A DNA stretch of 64,000 bases, from the NCBI GenBank assembly GCA_027050775.1, contig JALUBH010000011.1, positions 53,262 through 117,261 of the forward strand, in the 5' to 3' direction. The number at the start of each line of letters is the position of its first letter. Within the stretch, counting starts at the first letter, position 1. The DNA comes from Campylobacteraceae bacterium (GTDB taxonomy: Bacteria > Campylobacterota > Campylobacteria > Campylobacterales > Sulfurospirillaceae). A model generated the notes under the pieces. The model was not told the origin of the DNA. It did not search any database and worked only from the letters and a program-made list of their open reading frames with translations. Made by a program: the position numbers and the translations under genes. Shown in pieces: positions 1-8,791 of the stretch.

Positions 1-2450
1 CCTGTTACAAGATTTAGAGGAAACTCTTTTGACCAATCTTTTTTCTGAACTGATTCATATCTTGTGTCAACTCTATACTGATTCTTTTTATCTTTATATG
101 TCGGATACTCTTTTGTAAGATCGTACCTAGGAGTATGCAAAGGCTCTCTGTGCATAGGAATTTGATCAGGAAATGTCCATACCTTGGCTCTTGCTTTTGC
201 ATTACCATAAGGTGCAACTCCAGCTTTTAGTGCAAGTTCTGCGATTTCATCACTGATGTCAACTTTCCAGTTTTTACCCATAGCCGCTTTTTGAGCAGGA
301 GTCAGCTTGATACCTAAGACTTTTTCTATATTGTCTTTATGAAGCTCAGGATAACCACCGTCAACTTTTGCACCTTTGATAGTTGCTCCGTGACCTGCTA
401 ACTGATTAACTCCGTCATGAACTAGACCAAATCTATTCCTAAATCCCATACCACCTTGAGCTACACTCAAATTTGTATCATAAAGGATTGGGCTACCACT
501 ATGTTTTGTCGTCCAACAAGGCCATGGAAGTCCATAATACTCACCCTTCATAGGTCCCATACCGGCAATTGTAACTTCATTAAACATATGCCAATTTTCT
601 TGATGCTTTTTAAGTCTATCGTAAGTCCAACCAGTTAATCCGATTGTTTTTATAATTCTTGCGATTTCATTTATGGCATCTTTTGGCCATACAAATTTAT
701 CACCGGATTTTACGAGTTTACCCTCTTTTTTGTTTGCTCTTAACTCCATACCTGCTACGAATTGATCATAAAAACCAAACTTTTTAGCAAATGCAAACAT
801 AATATCTTGGTCGGTTTTACTCTCATACATCGGATCCACAACTTTACTTCTAAGTTGTGCACTTCTGTTTGTTGCAGTAACTGTTCCCTCTCCCTCAAAT
901 TGAGTGGCAGTAGGAAGGATATAAACGCCATCTTTTTTATTTGTTAAGATTGCTGCTTCATTTGCAAATGGCTCTGCTACAACTATCAAGTCTAGTTTAT
1001 TGAGAGCTTGTTGTACGCTTGCCTGTCTTGCGATTGAAGTGATACCGTTTCCTTGTACCCAGAGAGCTTTTATAGGAGAACTTGTATGGATTGGATCCTC
1101 TTTTATAACACCTTCATACCAGCGAGCCAAGGTAAAGCCTTTGGTATTCATCCATTTTTTGGCTTTAAATCTACCTTTTAGCCAATCATAATCCACACCC
1201 CACTGCTTAGCAAAGTATTTCCATGAACCATCACTTAATCCATAATATCCCGGAAGAGTATGAGACAGACAACACATATCAGTAGCACCTTGAACATTGT
1301 CATGACCTCTTAGGATGTTACATCCGCCACCTGCTTGTCCCATATTTCCCAATGCTAATTGAAGTATTGGAGCCATTCTAGTGTTTGATGAGCCTATACT
1401 GTGTTGAGTTAAGCCCATAGCCCAGATGAGAGTTCCCGGTTTTCTAGTTGCGAATGCTCTTGTGATTTGATAAAGTATATCTTCAGATACACCTGTGACA
1501 TCTGCCACTTTTTCTGGAGTCCATTTTTTAGCCTCTTTTATGACATCATCCATGCCATAAACTCTGTTTTTAATAAAATCTTTATTTTCCCAACCATTTT
1601 TAAAGATGATATGAAGCATACCATACATAAATGGTATATCAGTTCCCGGTCTTATATGAGCATACAAATCAGCTTTTGCAGCTGTCTTTGTATATCTAGG
1701 ATCTACTACTATTAGTTGAGCATTGTTATGCTCTTTTGCTTTTAAAAAGTTTTTGAAACCAACAGGATGGTTTACCGCAGGATTTGCTCCGAATATGATA
1801 ATAGACTTAGCATTTTGGATATCTCCAAGATGATTTGTCATAGCGCCATAACCCCATGTATTCGCCACACCGGCGACTGTTGCACTATGTCAAATTCGAG
1901 CTTGGTGATCTATATTGTTAGTTCCCCACATTGCGGCAAATTTTCTGAAGTAGTAAGATTGCTCTGTACTCATCTTTGCCGAACCTAAAAACATCGCTAC
2001 ATCTGCACCGTTGTTTTTTCTTAGAGACAACATCTTGTCACCGATTTCACTAATGGCTTGATCCCAACTGATTCTTTGCCATTTTCCATCTACTTTTTTA
2101 AGTGGATGTTTTACTCTTTTTGCACTTTTAACTGTATCTATACTATCGATACCTTTTGAACAGTGACTTCCGTGACTGATAGGATGGTCTTGTGCCACCT
2201 CTTGTCTAACCCAGACACCATTTTGCACTTCGGCTATGATACCACAGCCAACCGAACATGTTGTACATACGGTTTTAACTAACTTTGAACCAGGATATGG
2301 ATTTTTTATCTCCTCTTGTGTAGCCTTTCTGACGGCACTACCGCCGGCTATTAGAGTTGTTCCGATAGCTGCACCGCCTAGTGTTGCTATCTTTAGAAAA
2401 GATCTTCTTCCTGCTTGCAAAGATAGTTTTTCTAACTTATCTTTACTCAT
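1..2450 (-). CDS. fdhA: Formate dehydrogenase alpha subunit, selenocysteine-containing (3' end outside window)
   Basis: Catalytic subunit of a periplasmic molybdenum/tungsten formate dehydrogenase oxidising formate to CO2. The N-terminus has a twin-arginine signal (RRSFLK, residues 15-20) and then a CxxCxxxC...C [4Fe-4S] motif (CTTCSVGC, then SHCSKG). After residue 186 (NNIDHQARI) there is an in-frame TGA at 1890-1892. Translation continues in the same frame with HSATVAGVANTWGYGAMTNH and stays open to the window edge, so the TGA is read as Sec, the metal ligand, as in the family motif ending ARL-Sec-HS. About 816 codons are visible; family members have roughly 930, so the last part is missing. 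The start has an AGGAG-type site (rc of ctcct at 2459-2463). fdhB/fdhC would be expected beyond the left edge. Confidence 0.95.
1862..1892 (-). promoter_or_regulatory. Sec codon plus candidate bacterial SECIS hairpin in fdhA
   Basis: The UGA codon (1890-1892) is followed on the coding strand, after a 13-nt spacer, by a 5-bp stem UCGCC/GGCGA (1876-1872 and 1866-1862) closing a GGUGU loop. A short stem with a G-U in the apical loop just downstream of UGA is what SelB recognises in bacterial SECIS elements. The stem is shorter than in E. coli fdhF, so the exact structure is inference; the Sec codon itself is well supported by the reading frame on both sides. Confidence 0.7.
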
Positions 2451-2513
2451 TTTATAGTCTCCTTTTTCGGAAATAAATTCCGTAAAATTTTTTGCGATTA
2501 GCTATCGCTCCAC

Positions 2514-2714
2514 CTAAGATGCCACGCTATAATACTCTCGCCAATAAGATGTCTTCTTATAAAGAATCTCTTTTTTTGGAGAGTGTCCTACGACAACACC
2601 GTTTGATCCACTTTCTGGTTTAAACTTCTCGCTAGCTTGAAGTGCACTGCTTGCTACTACAGCACTTCCACCAACAAGGGCTTTTTTCAAAAAGTCTCTT
2701 CTTGAGTCTTGCAT
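2514..2714 (-). CDS. Small Tat-targeted protein of formate dehydrogenase operons
   Basis: A 66-residue protein with a twin-arginine signal at the very start (MQDSRRDFLKKALVGG), a hydrophobic stretch and a short polar C-terminus containing YWREYY. It matches the small family known as the formate dehydrogenase region Tat target, found just upstream of fdhA in Campylobacterota and some other bacteria. Its role is unknown; it may help Tat export or membrane assembly of the FdhAB complex. It lies between the chaperone gene and fdhA on the same strand, with 63 nt to fdhA. A strong-looking TCCTTT (rc AAAGGA, 2720-2725) provides the ribosome binding site. Confidence 0.85.
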   Translation of the reverse strand: MQDSRRDFLKKALVGGSAVVASSALQASEKFKPESGSNGVVVGHSPKKEILYKKTSYWREYYSVAS

Positions 2715-2745
2715 CTTTACTCCTTTGTTTTGATTTATCTCGACT

Positions 2746-2790
2746 AAAGAGATGTGAGAAAAATCTTAAAAAACTCTCTCATATCTCTTT
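2746..2790 (-). promoter_or_regulatory. Intercistronic hairpin between chaperone gene and Tat-target gene
   Basis: Arms at 2746-2759 and 2777-2790 form a 14-bp stem with a 17-nt loop. The only non-identical position is an A-C on the plus strand, which is G-U in the fdh transcript. It starts directly after the stop codon of the upstream gene (2791). It could be a partial terminator or an mRNA processing/stability element that lets fdhA be expressed at a different level from the upstream genes. Confidence 0.55.
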
Positions 2791-3555
2791 TTACACCTCA
2801 TCTTCTACATCACCTCCGACTTCTATGATGCACTCTTGTATCTCTTCGGATTTTTTTCTTTTGTTTTCAAGCCTTCTTTTTGCTTCTGCATCAGATATGT
2901 TTACAACTTCATCTTTTTTGGAAATTTTCTCTCTCTTCTTGGGTTTTTTAACATCCAAAAATAGTCTCTCAAAAGATATAAATGATTTTAGAAATATGGC
3001 AACTTCTTGATAGAAAACTGCATTTTCATGTGTATATATTTTTTCTATAAATTCATCAACAAAGTTATTTAATACATTTTTGAAAATCTCTTTTTCCAAA
3101 GAAGCTGCTTTTTCATCTCCATTTAATTCATCCGCTATAAGGTAGTGCATAAGTGTAAATATAAAGCCTATGTCATCTTCTAAATCTGTAAACTTTTCGC
3201 TATCTCTTCTATAGTTTGACTGCAACACATAATTTACCATCAAGAGTCTTTTTCTCCCATCATCTCTCTCTTCTTCATAAAAGGAGGCTGTTGTAGGCAC
3301 AGGATTACTGCTTAAATCATAAAATATAGAGTCATATTCACTCTGGATAGACTTCAAACCTTTTGAAGAGATAATTTGAGACATATTTATAAGAGTTTTA
3401 TCAACTTCGTCATCTATAGGATTTTTCAGAAAAAAATCTATCTTTTCCTCAACTCCCTTATATCTCTCCTCTTCCAAAACAAATGCAAAAAGGGAGCTAA
3501 AAAGCCCATAAAACAAAACTCTAGCTCTGTTGATATTTTCATTATCTATATTCAT
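2791..3555 (-). CDS. TorD/NarJ-type chaperone for formate dehydrogenase
   Basis: A 254-residue acidic, helix-rich protein (MNIDNENINRARVLFYGLFSS...), of the TorD-like redox enzyme chaperone class that binds Tat signal peptides and assists cofactor loading of molybdoenzymes. The family call rests on the N-terminal helix pattern (ARVLFYGLFSSLFAF, the middle FYEEERDDGRKRLLMVNYVLQ) and the location in the fdh operon. The start at 3555 is chosen because it forms a TAATG overlap with the upstream stop and has an AGAAGGAAG site 8 nt before it; an upstream in-frame start at 3603 would lie deep inside the preceding gene. The C-terminal 50 residues are highly charged (KKPKKREKISKKDE) and probably disordered. 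Confidence 0.8.
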   Translation of the reverse strand: MNIDNENINRARVLFYGLFSSLFAFVLEEERYKGVEEKIDFFLKNPIDDEVDKTLINMSQIISSKGLKSIQSEYDSIFYDLSSNPVPTTASFYEEERDDGRKRLLMVNYVLQSNYRRDSEKFTDLEDDIGFIFTLMHYLIADELNGDEKAASLEKEIFKNVLNNFVDEFIEKIYTHENAVFYQEVAIFLKSFISFERLFLDVKKPKKREKISKKDEVVNISDAEAKRRLENKRKKSEEIQECIIEVGGDVEDEV

Positions 3556-5222
3556 TATTTTCTTCCTTCTAATTGAGCTTTTAACATCACTTTTGGCTTG
3601 CAAGATTCACAACAATAAAGTGTCCTTATCCTAGCTTTATCATCTCCAAAAATCGGTTCCATCTTTTGCGCTATCATCATAATTGCTTTTTTGGGAGCAA
3701 ACTCTACCCCACATTCAACACACTTGAAAAGCTCGTCTTTTGCCATAATATTTTGTTTAAAATAATCAGGCTTCAAACTTAACTCGTCATCAATCACACT
3801 TAGACAATCTTTCTCGGGGCATGTCGGTTCACAATACCCGCAATTCGTACAAATAGACGGATTAAATCTCAAGGTATTATCTTCAGGATGCACCGTAAGA
3901 GCTCTGACATTGCAAGCACCTACACAACTCATGCAAAGTGTACAAGTCTCTTGATTTATGGTGATATTTCCATAGTGAATATGCTCACCTGTCTTTACTA
4001 CGCCCAAATCATCTTCACCGACCAAATGAGCAAGTCTGGCCGAAAATATCTCTCGTTTTCTTAAATCACTCTCGTTTATGCCGTACTGAGCCTCAACAAA
4101 AGTCTCTGTCTTTGCAAGTGCCAACCTCAGCTCATCCTCATCTTTGGCTATAAAAATTGCCTGTTTATTATATTTTCTTCTAAAAATCTCATTTATCAAA
4201 GCTATGGCATCACCTGAACCTTTTGAGATAAAATCACTATAAAAGATGACAGATTTTCCACTTGTTTGCAAAAGTGAGATATAGTGTGCTTCATGCAAGA
4301 ACTTCTCACCCTCGACAGCTAAAGGCAATACACCTTTTGGAAGCTCTACATGTAGAGCCTCTAAATCCATCTTACGAGGAACTATCAACGCTACTTTATC
4401 TCTATAAAACTCTTTTATCTCGCTAAATGCGGTGCGTGGCATCTGAGTATAATCAAGCGCACCTGAGGGACAGACACTGATGCACCCGCCACATCCGTGA
4501 CAATCTATCTGCGAAAATTCCAAATGTTTTTTCTCATCATCTTTTAAAATTGCTACCGTTGGACAAACTTCTGCACATTTACCACAAATCTCTTCTCTTC
4601 TTTCGTGATATTGGCAAATGTTCGAATCATAAACTGTAAAATTTTTGTATCTGTATCCACCCAAATTCTCTTCTGTTCTTTCAAATACTTCATCGAATCC
4701 CAACTCAAGCGGATCAAAAACTCCACTTTGTTTCATAGCGAATAAAGGTGCATCTTCCCAAATGATTTGTGCGCAGGTTATCTCATATACTTCATCATTT
4801 TTCTTCACAGATACACTTAACTTGCCGATATGTCCATTGACATCCACCACCATTGAGGGATTGAGCATAATGGAGGTAAACTTGTCATTTTGCAAAATCT
4901 TTTTGTACTTATCACTTTTATCGTCATTTGTTACTATTAGTAACTTATCATTCACCTCTTCTTCAAAATCCATATCTTTTGCCAGGTCAAAATTTAAGGA
5001 CCTTATATCATATAATGATTTTATATTCTTAATTTTATCTGCCATATCATCAGAGCTGTTTTGCACATAGAAGTTTATCTCAGGAGCATATATCTGGGTA
5101 TCACAAAATTTACTATTTGCTACTATATAGTCCGTGTCGTCAGCTTCATCCAAAATATTTATACTCTCATCTAAAGGATATTCTAATTTTGTATCAGTTA
5201 AAAAGAGATATTCAGGTTTCAT
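3555..5222 (-). CDS. Multi-cluster 4Fe-4S protein of the formate dehydrogenase operon
   Basis: A 555-residue cytoplasmic-looking protein without signal peptide. It contains four [4Fe-4S] binding sets: CQYH...CGKCAEVCP and CHGCGGCISVCP near residues 205-255, then CTLCMSCVGACN and CTNCGYCEPTCP near 430-480. The C-terminus has two further CxxC pairs (KCVECG, CCESC) that suggest a metal-binding knuckle. It is first in the fdh operon, directly upstream of and translationally coupled to the chaperone gene. Similar genes precede fdhA in many Campylobacterota; the exact function is not established, but electron transfer to or assembly of the dehydrogenase is a reasonable inference. One CTACATGTAG palindrome lies in the gene (4346-4355), encoding LHV of ALHVEL. 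Confidence 0.85.
   Translation of the reverse strand: MKPEYLFLTDTKLEYPLDESINILDEADDTDYIVANSKFCDTQIYAPEINFYVQNSSDDMADKIKNIKSLYDIRSLNFDLAKDMDFEEEVNDKLLIVTNDDKSDKYKKILQNDKFTSIMLNPSMVVDVNGHIGKLSVSVKKNDEVYEITCAQIIWEDAPLFAMKQSGVFDPLELGFDEVFERTEENLGGYRYKNFTVYDSNICQYHERREEICGKCAEVCPTVAILKDDEKKHLEFSQIDCHGCGGCISVCPSGALDYTQMPRTAFSEIKEFYRDKVALIVPRKMDLEALHVELPKGVLPLAVEGEKFLHEAHYISLLQTSGKSVIFYSDFISKGSGDAIALINEIFRRKYNKQAIFIAKDEDELRLALAKTETFVEAQYGINESDLRKREIFSARLAHLVGEDDLGVVKTGEHIHYGNITINQETCTLCMSCVGACNVRALTVHPEDNTLRFNPSICTNCGYCEPTCPEKDCLSVIDDELSLKPDYFKQNIMAKDELFKCVECGVEFAPKKAIMMIAQKMEPIFGDDKARIRTLYCCESCKPKVMLKAQLEGRK
4343..4358. repeat. Palindromic repeat CTACATGTAG, copy 1 (16-bp palindrome)
   Basis: GCTCTACATGTAGAGC is a perfect 16-bp palindrome inside the Fe-S protein gene, read as ALHVE. 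It is one of ten exact copies of the core CTACATGTAG in this window. Confidence 0.85.
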
Positions 5223-5252
5223 ATTATTCTATATCCTTTTGGTTAATTTATA

Positions 5253-5271
5253 TTTACCGTATGGTAGTAAA
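5253..5271. promoter_or_regulatory. Dyad in the divergent fdh / signalling-selAB promoter region
   Basis: TTTACCGTATGGTAGTAAA has nested inverted repeats (TTTAC...GTAAA outside, TACC...GGTA inside). It lies in the 143-nt divergent region between the fdh operon (minus) and the binding protein-kinase-regulator-selAB operon (plus). It is a candidate operator for the response regulator encoded at 8108-8791; that link is inference. Confidence 0.4.
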
Positions 5272-5340
5272 AATCATATTAATTTGCACTTAATAAGATA
5301 TATTTACTCTTAATTCATAGGTATATATCATATTTTTTGC

Positions 5341-5346
5341 TATAAT
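5341..5346 (+). promoter_or_regulatory. -10 box for the binding protein-kinase-regulator-selAB operon
   Basis: A perfect TATAAT preceded by a T-rich stretch, the usual form of a sigma-70 promoter in Campylobacterota, which rarely show a -35 box. It predicts a transcript start near 5353, just before the AAGGAGA site, and therefore rules out the GTG at 5348 as the translation start. Confidence 0.6.
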
Positions 5347-5365
5347 TGTGGATAAGGAGATTAAA

Positions 5366-6514
5366 TTGGTAAAGAAAAGTTATATATTTATATTTATTTT
5401 GATAATCATTACTGCCGTATCTCTCTTTTTTATCCATCAAACTCCTGACATAAAAGAGATTAGACTTGGCGCTTCTTTGCCACTTAGCGGGATAAACCAG
5501 AATCTTGGCTCAGAAATAGTCATCGGCTCAAGTAGCTATTTTAACTATATAAATTCAAAGGGCGGAATTGATGGTAAAAAGATAGATTTTATACATTATG
5601 ATGACAAGTATGAACCCGAAATCACACAAACAAATATAAATAAGCTGATAAAAAAAGATAGGGTATTTGCACTATTTGATTTTGTTGGAACGCCTACAGT
5701 AAAAAAAGTTTTGCCGATTATAGAAGAGAGTAAAATCCCTTTCATAGCCCCATATACAGGAGCTAGCTTTTTAAGAAACCCAAATATAGAAAACATAGTC
5801 AATCTCAGAAGTTCATACAAAGAGGAGATAGATGCGCTTGTTGGATATCTCGTGAAAAGTAGAAACTTAAGCAAATTTTCTATCTTTTATCAAAATGATG
5901 ACTATGGACAAGAAGGCTATATCGCCCTTCTAAGCGCTTTAAAAAAACAAGGATTAAGCCTACAGAGCGAAGGAACATACAAAAGGAATACTCTGTTTAT
6001 AAAACAGGCGATTTACGATATAAAATCCAACAAACCTCAAGCCATTATCCTAGTAGGCGCATATAAACCCACCGCTAGATTTATAAAAAAAGCCAGGCAA
6101 AGCAGTTTAAAAAATGCCATATTTTGCCCTATCTCTTTTGTAAATGCCGATGCTCTTATGAACGAACTCAAAAATAAGAGTAAAAATATAATCTTTTCAC
6201 AGGTTGTCCCCTCATATAATGACAACACAAAAATCACAAAAGAGTATAGAAAGATACTAAACATATACTACCCAAGGCACAAGCCGACACTGGCATCTTT
6301 TGAGGCATTTTTAGCTGCCAAAGTAGTAGTGAAAGCTTTAAAAAATCTAAATGGAGACATAAACAGAAAGGATTTTTTGTACAGCATAAAGCATTTAAGC
6401 GAAAATACACTTGGCTCCATAAAAATTCACTATAAAAATTCACAACTCTTAAACAGGGTATATATATCACAATTTGTAGATGGAAAATTCAAAGTGTTAG
6501 CCATAAGACCATGA
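5366..6514 (+). CDS. Periplasmic ligand-binding protein (LivJ-type), membrane-anchored, sensor partner
   Basis: A 382-residue type-1 periplasmic binding protein: N-terminal hydrophobic anchor (IFIFILIIITAVSLFF), then IRLGASLPLSGINQNLGSEI, the usual beginning of branched-chain amino acid/amide binding proteins, GGIDGKKIDFIHYDDKYEP and YDNNTKITKEYRK-like late segments. No permease or ATPase genes follow; instead the gene overlaps a histidine kinase by ATGA. The protein therefore probably presents a ligand to the kinase, as in the TorT-TorS or LuxP-LuxQ arrangement. The TTG start at 5366 is chosen because AAGGAGA (5354-5360) sits 5 nt before it and the -10 box is at 5341. The ligand is unknown; the context suggests formate, an electron acceptor or selenium, all guesses. 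Confidence 0.8.
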   Translation: MVKKSYIFIFILIIITAVSLFFIHQTPDIKEIRLGASLPLSGINQNLGSEIVIGSSSYFNYINSKGGIDGKKIDFIHYDDKYEPEITQTNINKLIKKDRVFALFDFVGTPTVKKVLPIIEESKIPFIAPYTGASFLRNPNIENIVNLRSSYKEEIDALVGYLVKSRNLSKFSIFYQNDDYGQEGYIALLSALKKQGLSLQSEGTYKRNTLFIKQAIYDIKSNKPQAIILVGAYKPTARFIKKARQSSLKNAIFCPISFVNADALMNELKNKSKNIIFSQVVPSYNDNTKITKEYRKILNIYYPRHKPTLASFEAFLAAKVVVKALKNLNGDINRKDFLYSIKHLSENTLGSIKIHYKNSQLLNRVYISQFVDGKFKVLAIRP

Positions 6515-8127
6515 AAAGGTTTTTTCAGTATGCAAATAAAAAATTAGAAAATGTAAAGTTTGCAAGTAAAACAAAATTTTTAATTTTTACAATACTTGGG
6601 GGCACAATACTGATTGGCTTTTTGATGTTCATCTCTATATTTGCATTAAAGTATGATTTTGAAGTGCTCTTTGAAAATCTTACAAAACCTCAAGTAAAAC
6701 TTGAAGAGATAAAAGACATATATCAAGTAAATATAAAAGAGACTTTAAGTGCGATAAAAGAGAAACAGATAAGTAAAGCCGAGGGCGTAGAGGTACTAAG
6801 TTTGGCCGAGCAGATAATAAAAAAACAGTGGAAAGAGTACAAAAAAGAGACAGGTCAACAAATAGGAGGGTTACCGGAATTTGCAAATAACTGGTTAAAT
6901 TTCTTTCTATTAAGCAGCGACAAACTAAAACAGAGTGAATTTGAAGAGAGAATCATACAAAATATAGAAAAAAAGATAAAAAGCATAAACAAAAAAATCA
7001 CTAAACTGATTTTTATACTAAATGAAAAAAATACAATAAACACAAAACAGATAATCAACAACACCATCTTAGAAACAAACTCTTTAAACATATATCTTTC
7101 TACTCTCATCACAAATAACCTAAAAAGAGCCATCTCAAAAAAAGAGGCAAATGACAGACTTTTTAGCACAAGTACACTTATGTTGGTTTTCCTTATAACC
7201 CTATCTTTCATATTTATGATTCTTATCTCCATCATCATAATCAACAATTTTCAAGAACTTCACTACTCGTTAGAGGAGAATGTGGCAAGAAAAACAAAAG
7301 AGCTAAGGGCATTAAATATATCACTTGAGAGCAGGGTTAAAAAAGAGGTGGAAAACAGCAGAAAGAAGGACAATATCATGTTCCAGCAAGCCAGACTTGC
7401 CAGTATGGGAGAAGTTTTGCACAATATCGCTCATCAGTGGAGACAGCCATTGGGAGCTTTAATGATGATAATACAGGGGTTTGGAAGCAAGTTTGAAAGA
7501 GGAAAATTAGATGAAAAATTTATCCGAAGCAGTATAGATGATGCCCTAAGACTCGGGAAAAATATGTCAGATACACTTGATGATTTTAGAAATTTTTTTA
7601 TACCAAATCGAGCTAAACAGATATTTGAAGTCAAAAAAGCGATAAACAAATCCATAGAACTGACAAAATACCAACTTGAAAAAGAGGACATATCATTAGA
7701 GTTTAATTCAAATATAACAGCCAAAATTTATGGATTTAAAAACGAACTTATACATGTTGTCCTGAACCTAATCAACAACTCAAAAGACATACTTTCATCA
7801 AGAGAGAACCTAGATAAAAAGAGAATTTTAATAATCACCAAGCAGACAAAACGAAAGATAATCATAAATATCATAGATAACGGCGGAGGCATAAAAGATG
7901 ATATAATAACAAAGATATTTGATCCGTACTTTACCACTAAACACAAGAGCATGGGAACGGGAATTGGTCTATATATGTCAAAACAATTGGTTGAAAGACA
8001 CATGAACGGAAAGATTTACTGCAAGAGCATAAAGCATAAATTTGGTACAGAAAAACTCTTTGATTCTGCTATATTTAGTGTCGAATTGCCACTAGAGGAG
8101 AAAAATTATGAACAAAAGAAATCTTGA
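6511..8127 (+). CDS. Sensor histidine kinase (binding-protein partner)
   Basis: A 538-residue membrane kinase. Transmembrane helices lie near residues 22-46 and 222-248, framing a periplasmic region of about 175 residues rich in Lys/Glu helices. A coiled-coil linker follows, then the HisKA-type dimerisation helix with MGEVLHNIAHQWRQPLGAL (phospho-acceptor His308), N-box LINNSKDIL, and G-boxes IIDNGGGI and GTGIGLYMSKQL. The HNIAHQWRQPL form of the H-box is common in Campylobacterota kinases. It overlaps the binding-protein gene by ATGA and the regulator gene by 20 nt, so the three are one translationally coupled unit. Confidence 0.92.
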   Translation: MKRFFQYANKKLENVKFASKTKFLIFTILGGTILIGFLMFISIFALKYDFEVLFENLTKPQVKLEEIKDIYQVNIKETLSAIKEKQISKAEGVEVLSLAEQIIKKQWKEYKKETGQQIGGLPEFANNWLNFFLLSSDKLKQSEFEERIIQNIEKKIKSINKKITKLIFILNEKNTINTKQIINNTILETNSLNIYLSTLITNNLKRAISKKEANDRLFSTSTLMLVFLITLSFIFMILISIIIINNFQELHYSLEENVARKTKELRALNISLESRVKKEVENSRKKDNIMFQQARLASMGEVLHNIAHQWRQPLGALMMIIQGFGSKFERGKLDEKFIRSSIDDALRLGKNMSDTLDDFRNFFIPNRAKQIFEVKKAINKSIELTKYQLEKEDISLEFNSNITAKIYGFKNELIHVVLNLINNSKDILSSRENLDKKRILIITKQTKRKIIINIIDNGGGIKDDIITKIFDPYFTTKHKSMGTGIGLYMSKQLVERHMNGKIYCKSIKHKFGTEKLFDSAIFSVELPLEEKNYEQKKS

Positions 8128-8791
8128 TATACTAGGGGACTTCAATATACTTTATATTGAAGATGAACCTCAACTTTTAAAGCATACGACTATGGTTTTA
8201 GAAGATTTTGTACAGAACATATTTGCCGTACCCACTTGTAAAGATGCTCTTGAAATCATCAAAAAAAACAGAATTGATATAATCATCACAGACATAAATC
8301 TTAAGCACGAAAATGGCATAGAGTTTCTAAAAGAGTTAAAATATGAGCATGAATATAATATTCCAGCCATAGTAGCAACAGCCTACACAGACACAGAATA
8401 CCTCATAGATGCGATAAAACTCAAAGTCGAAGACTATATAGTAAAACCTATAAATCTAAAAGACTTGCTCAATTCCATGCATGATATACTTCTACCAATC
8501 GCGCAGAAAAAGGAGATAAAAAAATCATACAATATGATAAGAACAATCTCTGCAGTCACAGATGGAAAACAGGTAGAGATGGTTAAATTTATACTCAAAA
8601 ACCTAGATGCCGAATCCATGTTTAACTACTCTTATGGAGATATAATGGCACAAGTAGATGTGAGTAAGCCTACCGTTATAAAATTTTTCAGGCAACTCTT
8701 GCAAAAAGGAATATTGACAAAAATACAAAATAAAAAATACCTTTTTAATGAAAATAATCTTCCAAGCCCTAGTGAGGAAATAGATGAATAA
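8108..8791 (+). CDS. Response regulator with winged-helix-like C-terminus
   Basis: A 227-residue regulator. The N-terminal receiver shows the acidic pair (IEDEP), phospho-acceptor Asp62 (IIITDINLKHENG), the Thr/Ala switch (VATAYTD) and Lys113 (IVKPIN). The C-terminal part (about residues 140-215) is not an OmpR domain; it carries a helix-turn-helix-like segment (GDIMAQVDVSKPTVIKFFRQLLQKG) followed by ILTKIQNKKYLF, resembling a small winged helix. It has a GAGGAG site about 8 nt before the ATG, and its end overlaps selA by 8 nt. The likely targets are the divergent fdh operon and/or its own operon; this is inference from position. Confidence 0.88.
   Translation: MNKRNLDILGDFNILYIEDEPQLLKHTTMVLEDFVQNIFAVPTCKDALEIIKKNRIDIIITDINLKHENGIEFLKELKYEHEYNIPAIVATAYTDTEYLIDAIKLKVEDYIVKPINLKDLLNSMHDILLPIAQKKEIKKSYNMIRTISAVTDGKQVEMVKFILKNLDAESMFNYSYGDIMAQVDVSKPTVIKFFRQLLQKGILTKIQNKKYLFNENNLPSPSEEIDE

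Noticed and set aside
1890..2450. fdhA as a truncated or frameshifted pseudogene
   Set aside because: The frame continues without change after the TGA with conserved fdhA sequence to the window edge, and selA/selB are present; the TGA is a Sec codon.
5348..5365. GTG at 5348 as start of the binding-protein gene
   Set aside because: It lies 2 nt after the TATAAT box, upstream of the predicted transcript start; the TTG at 5366 has a correctly spaced AAGGAGA.
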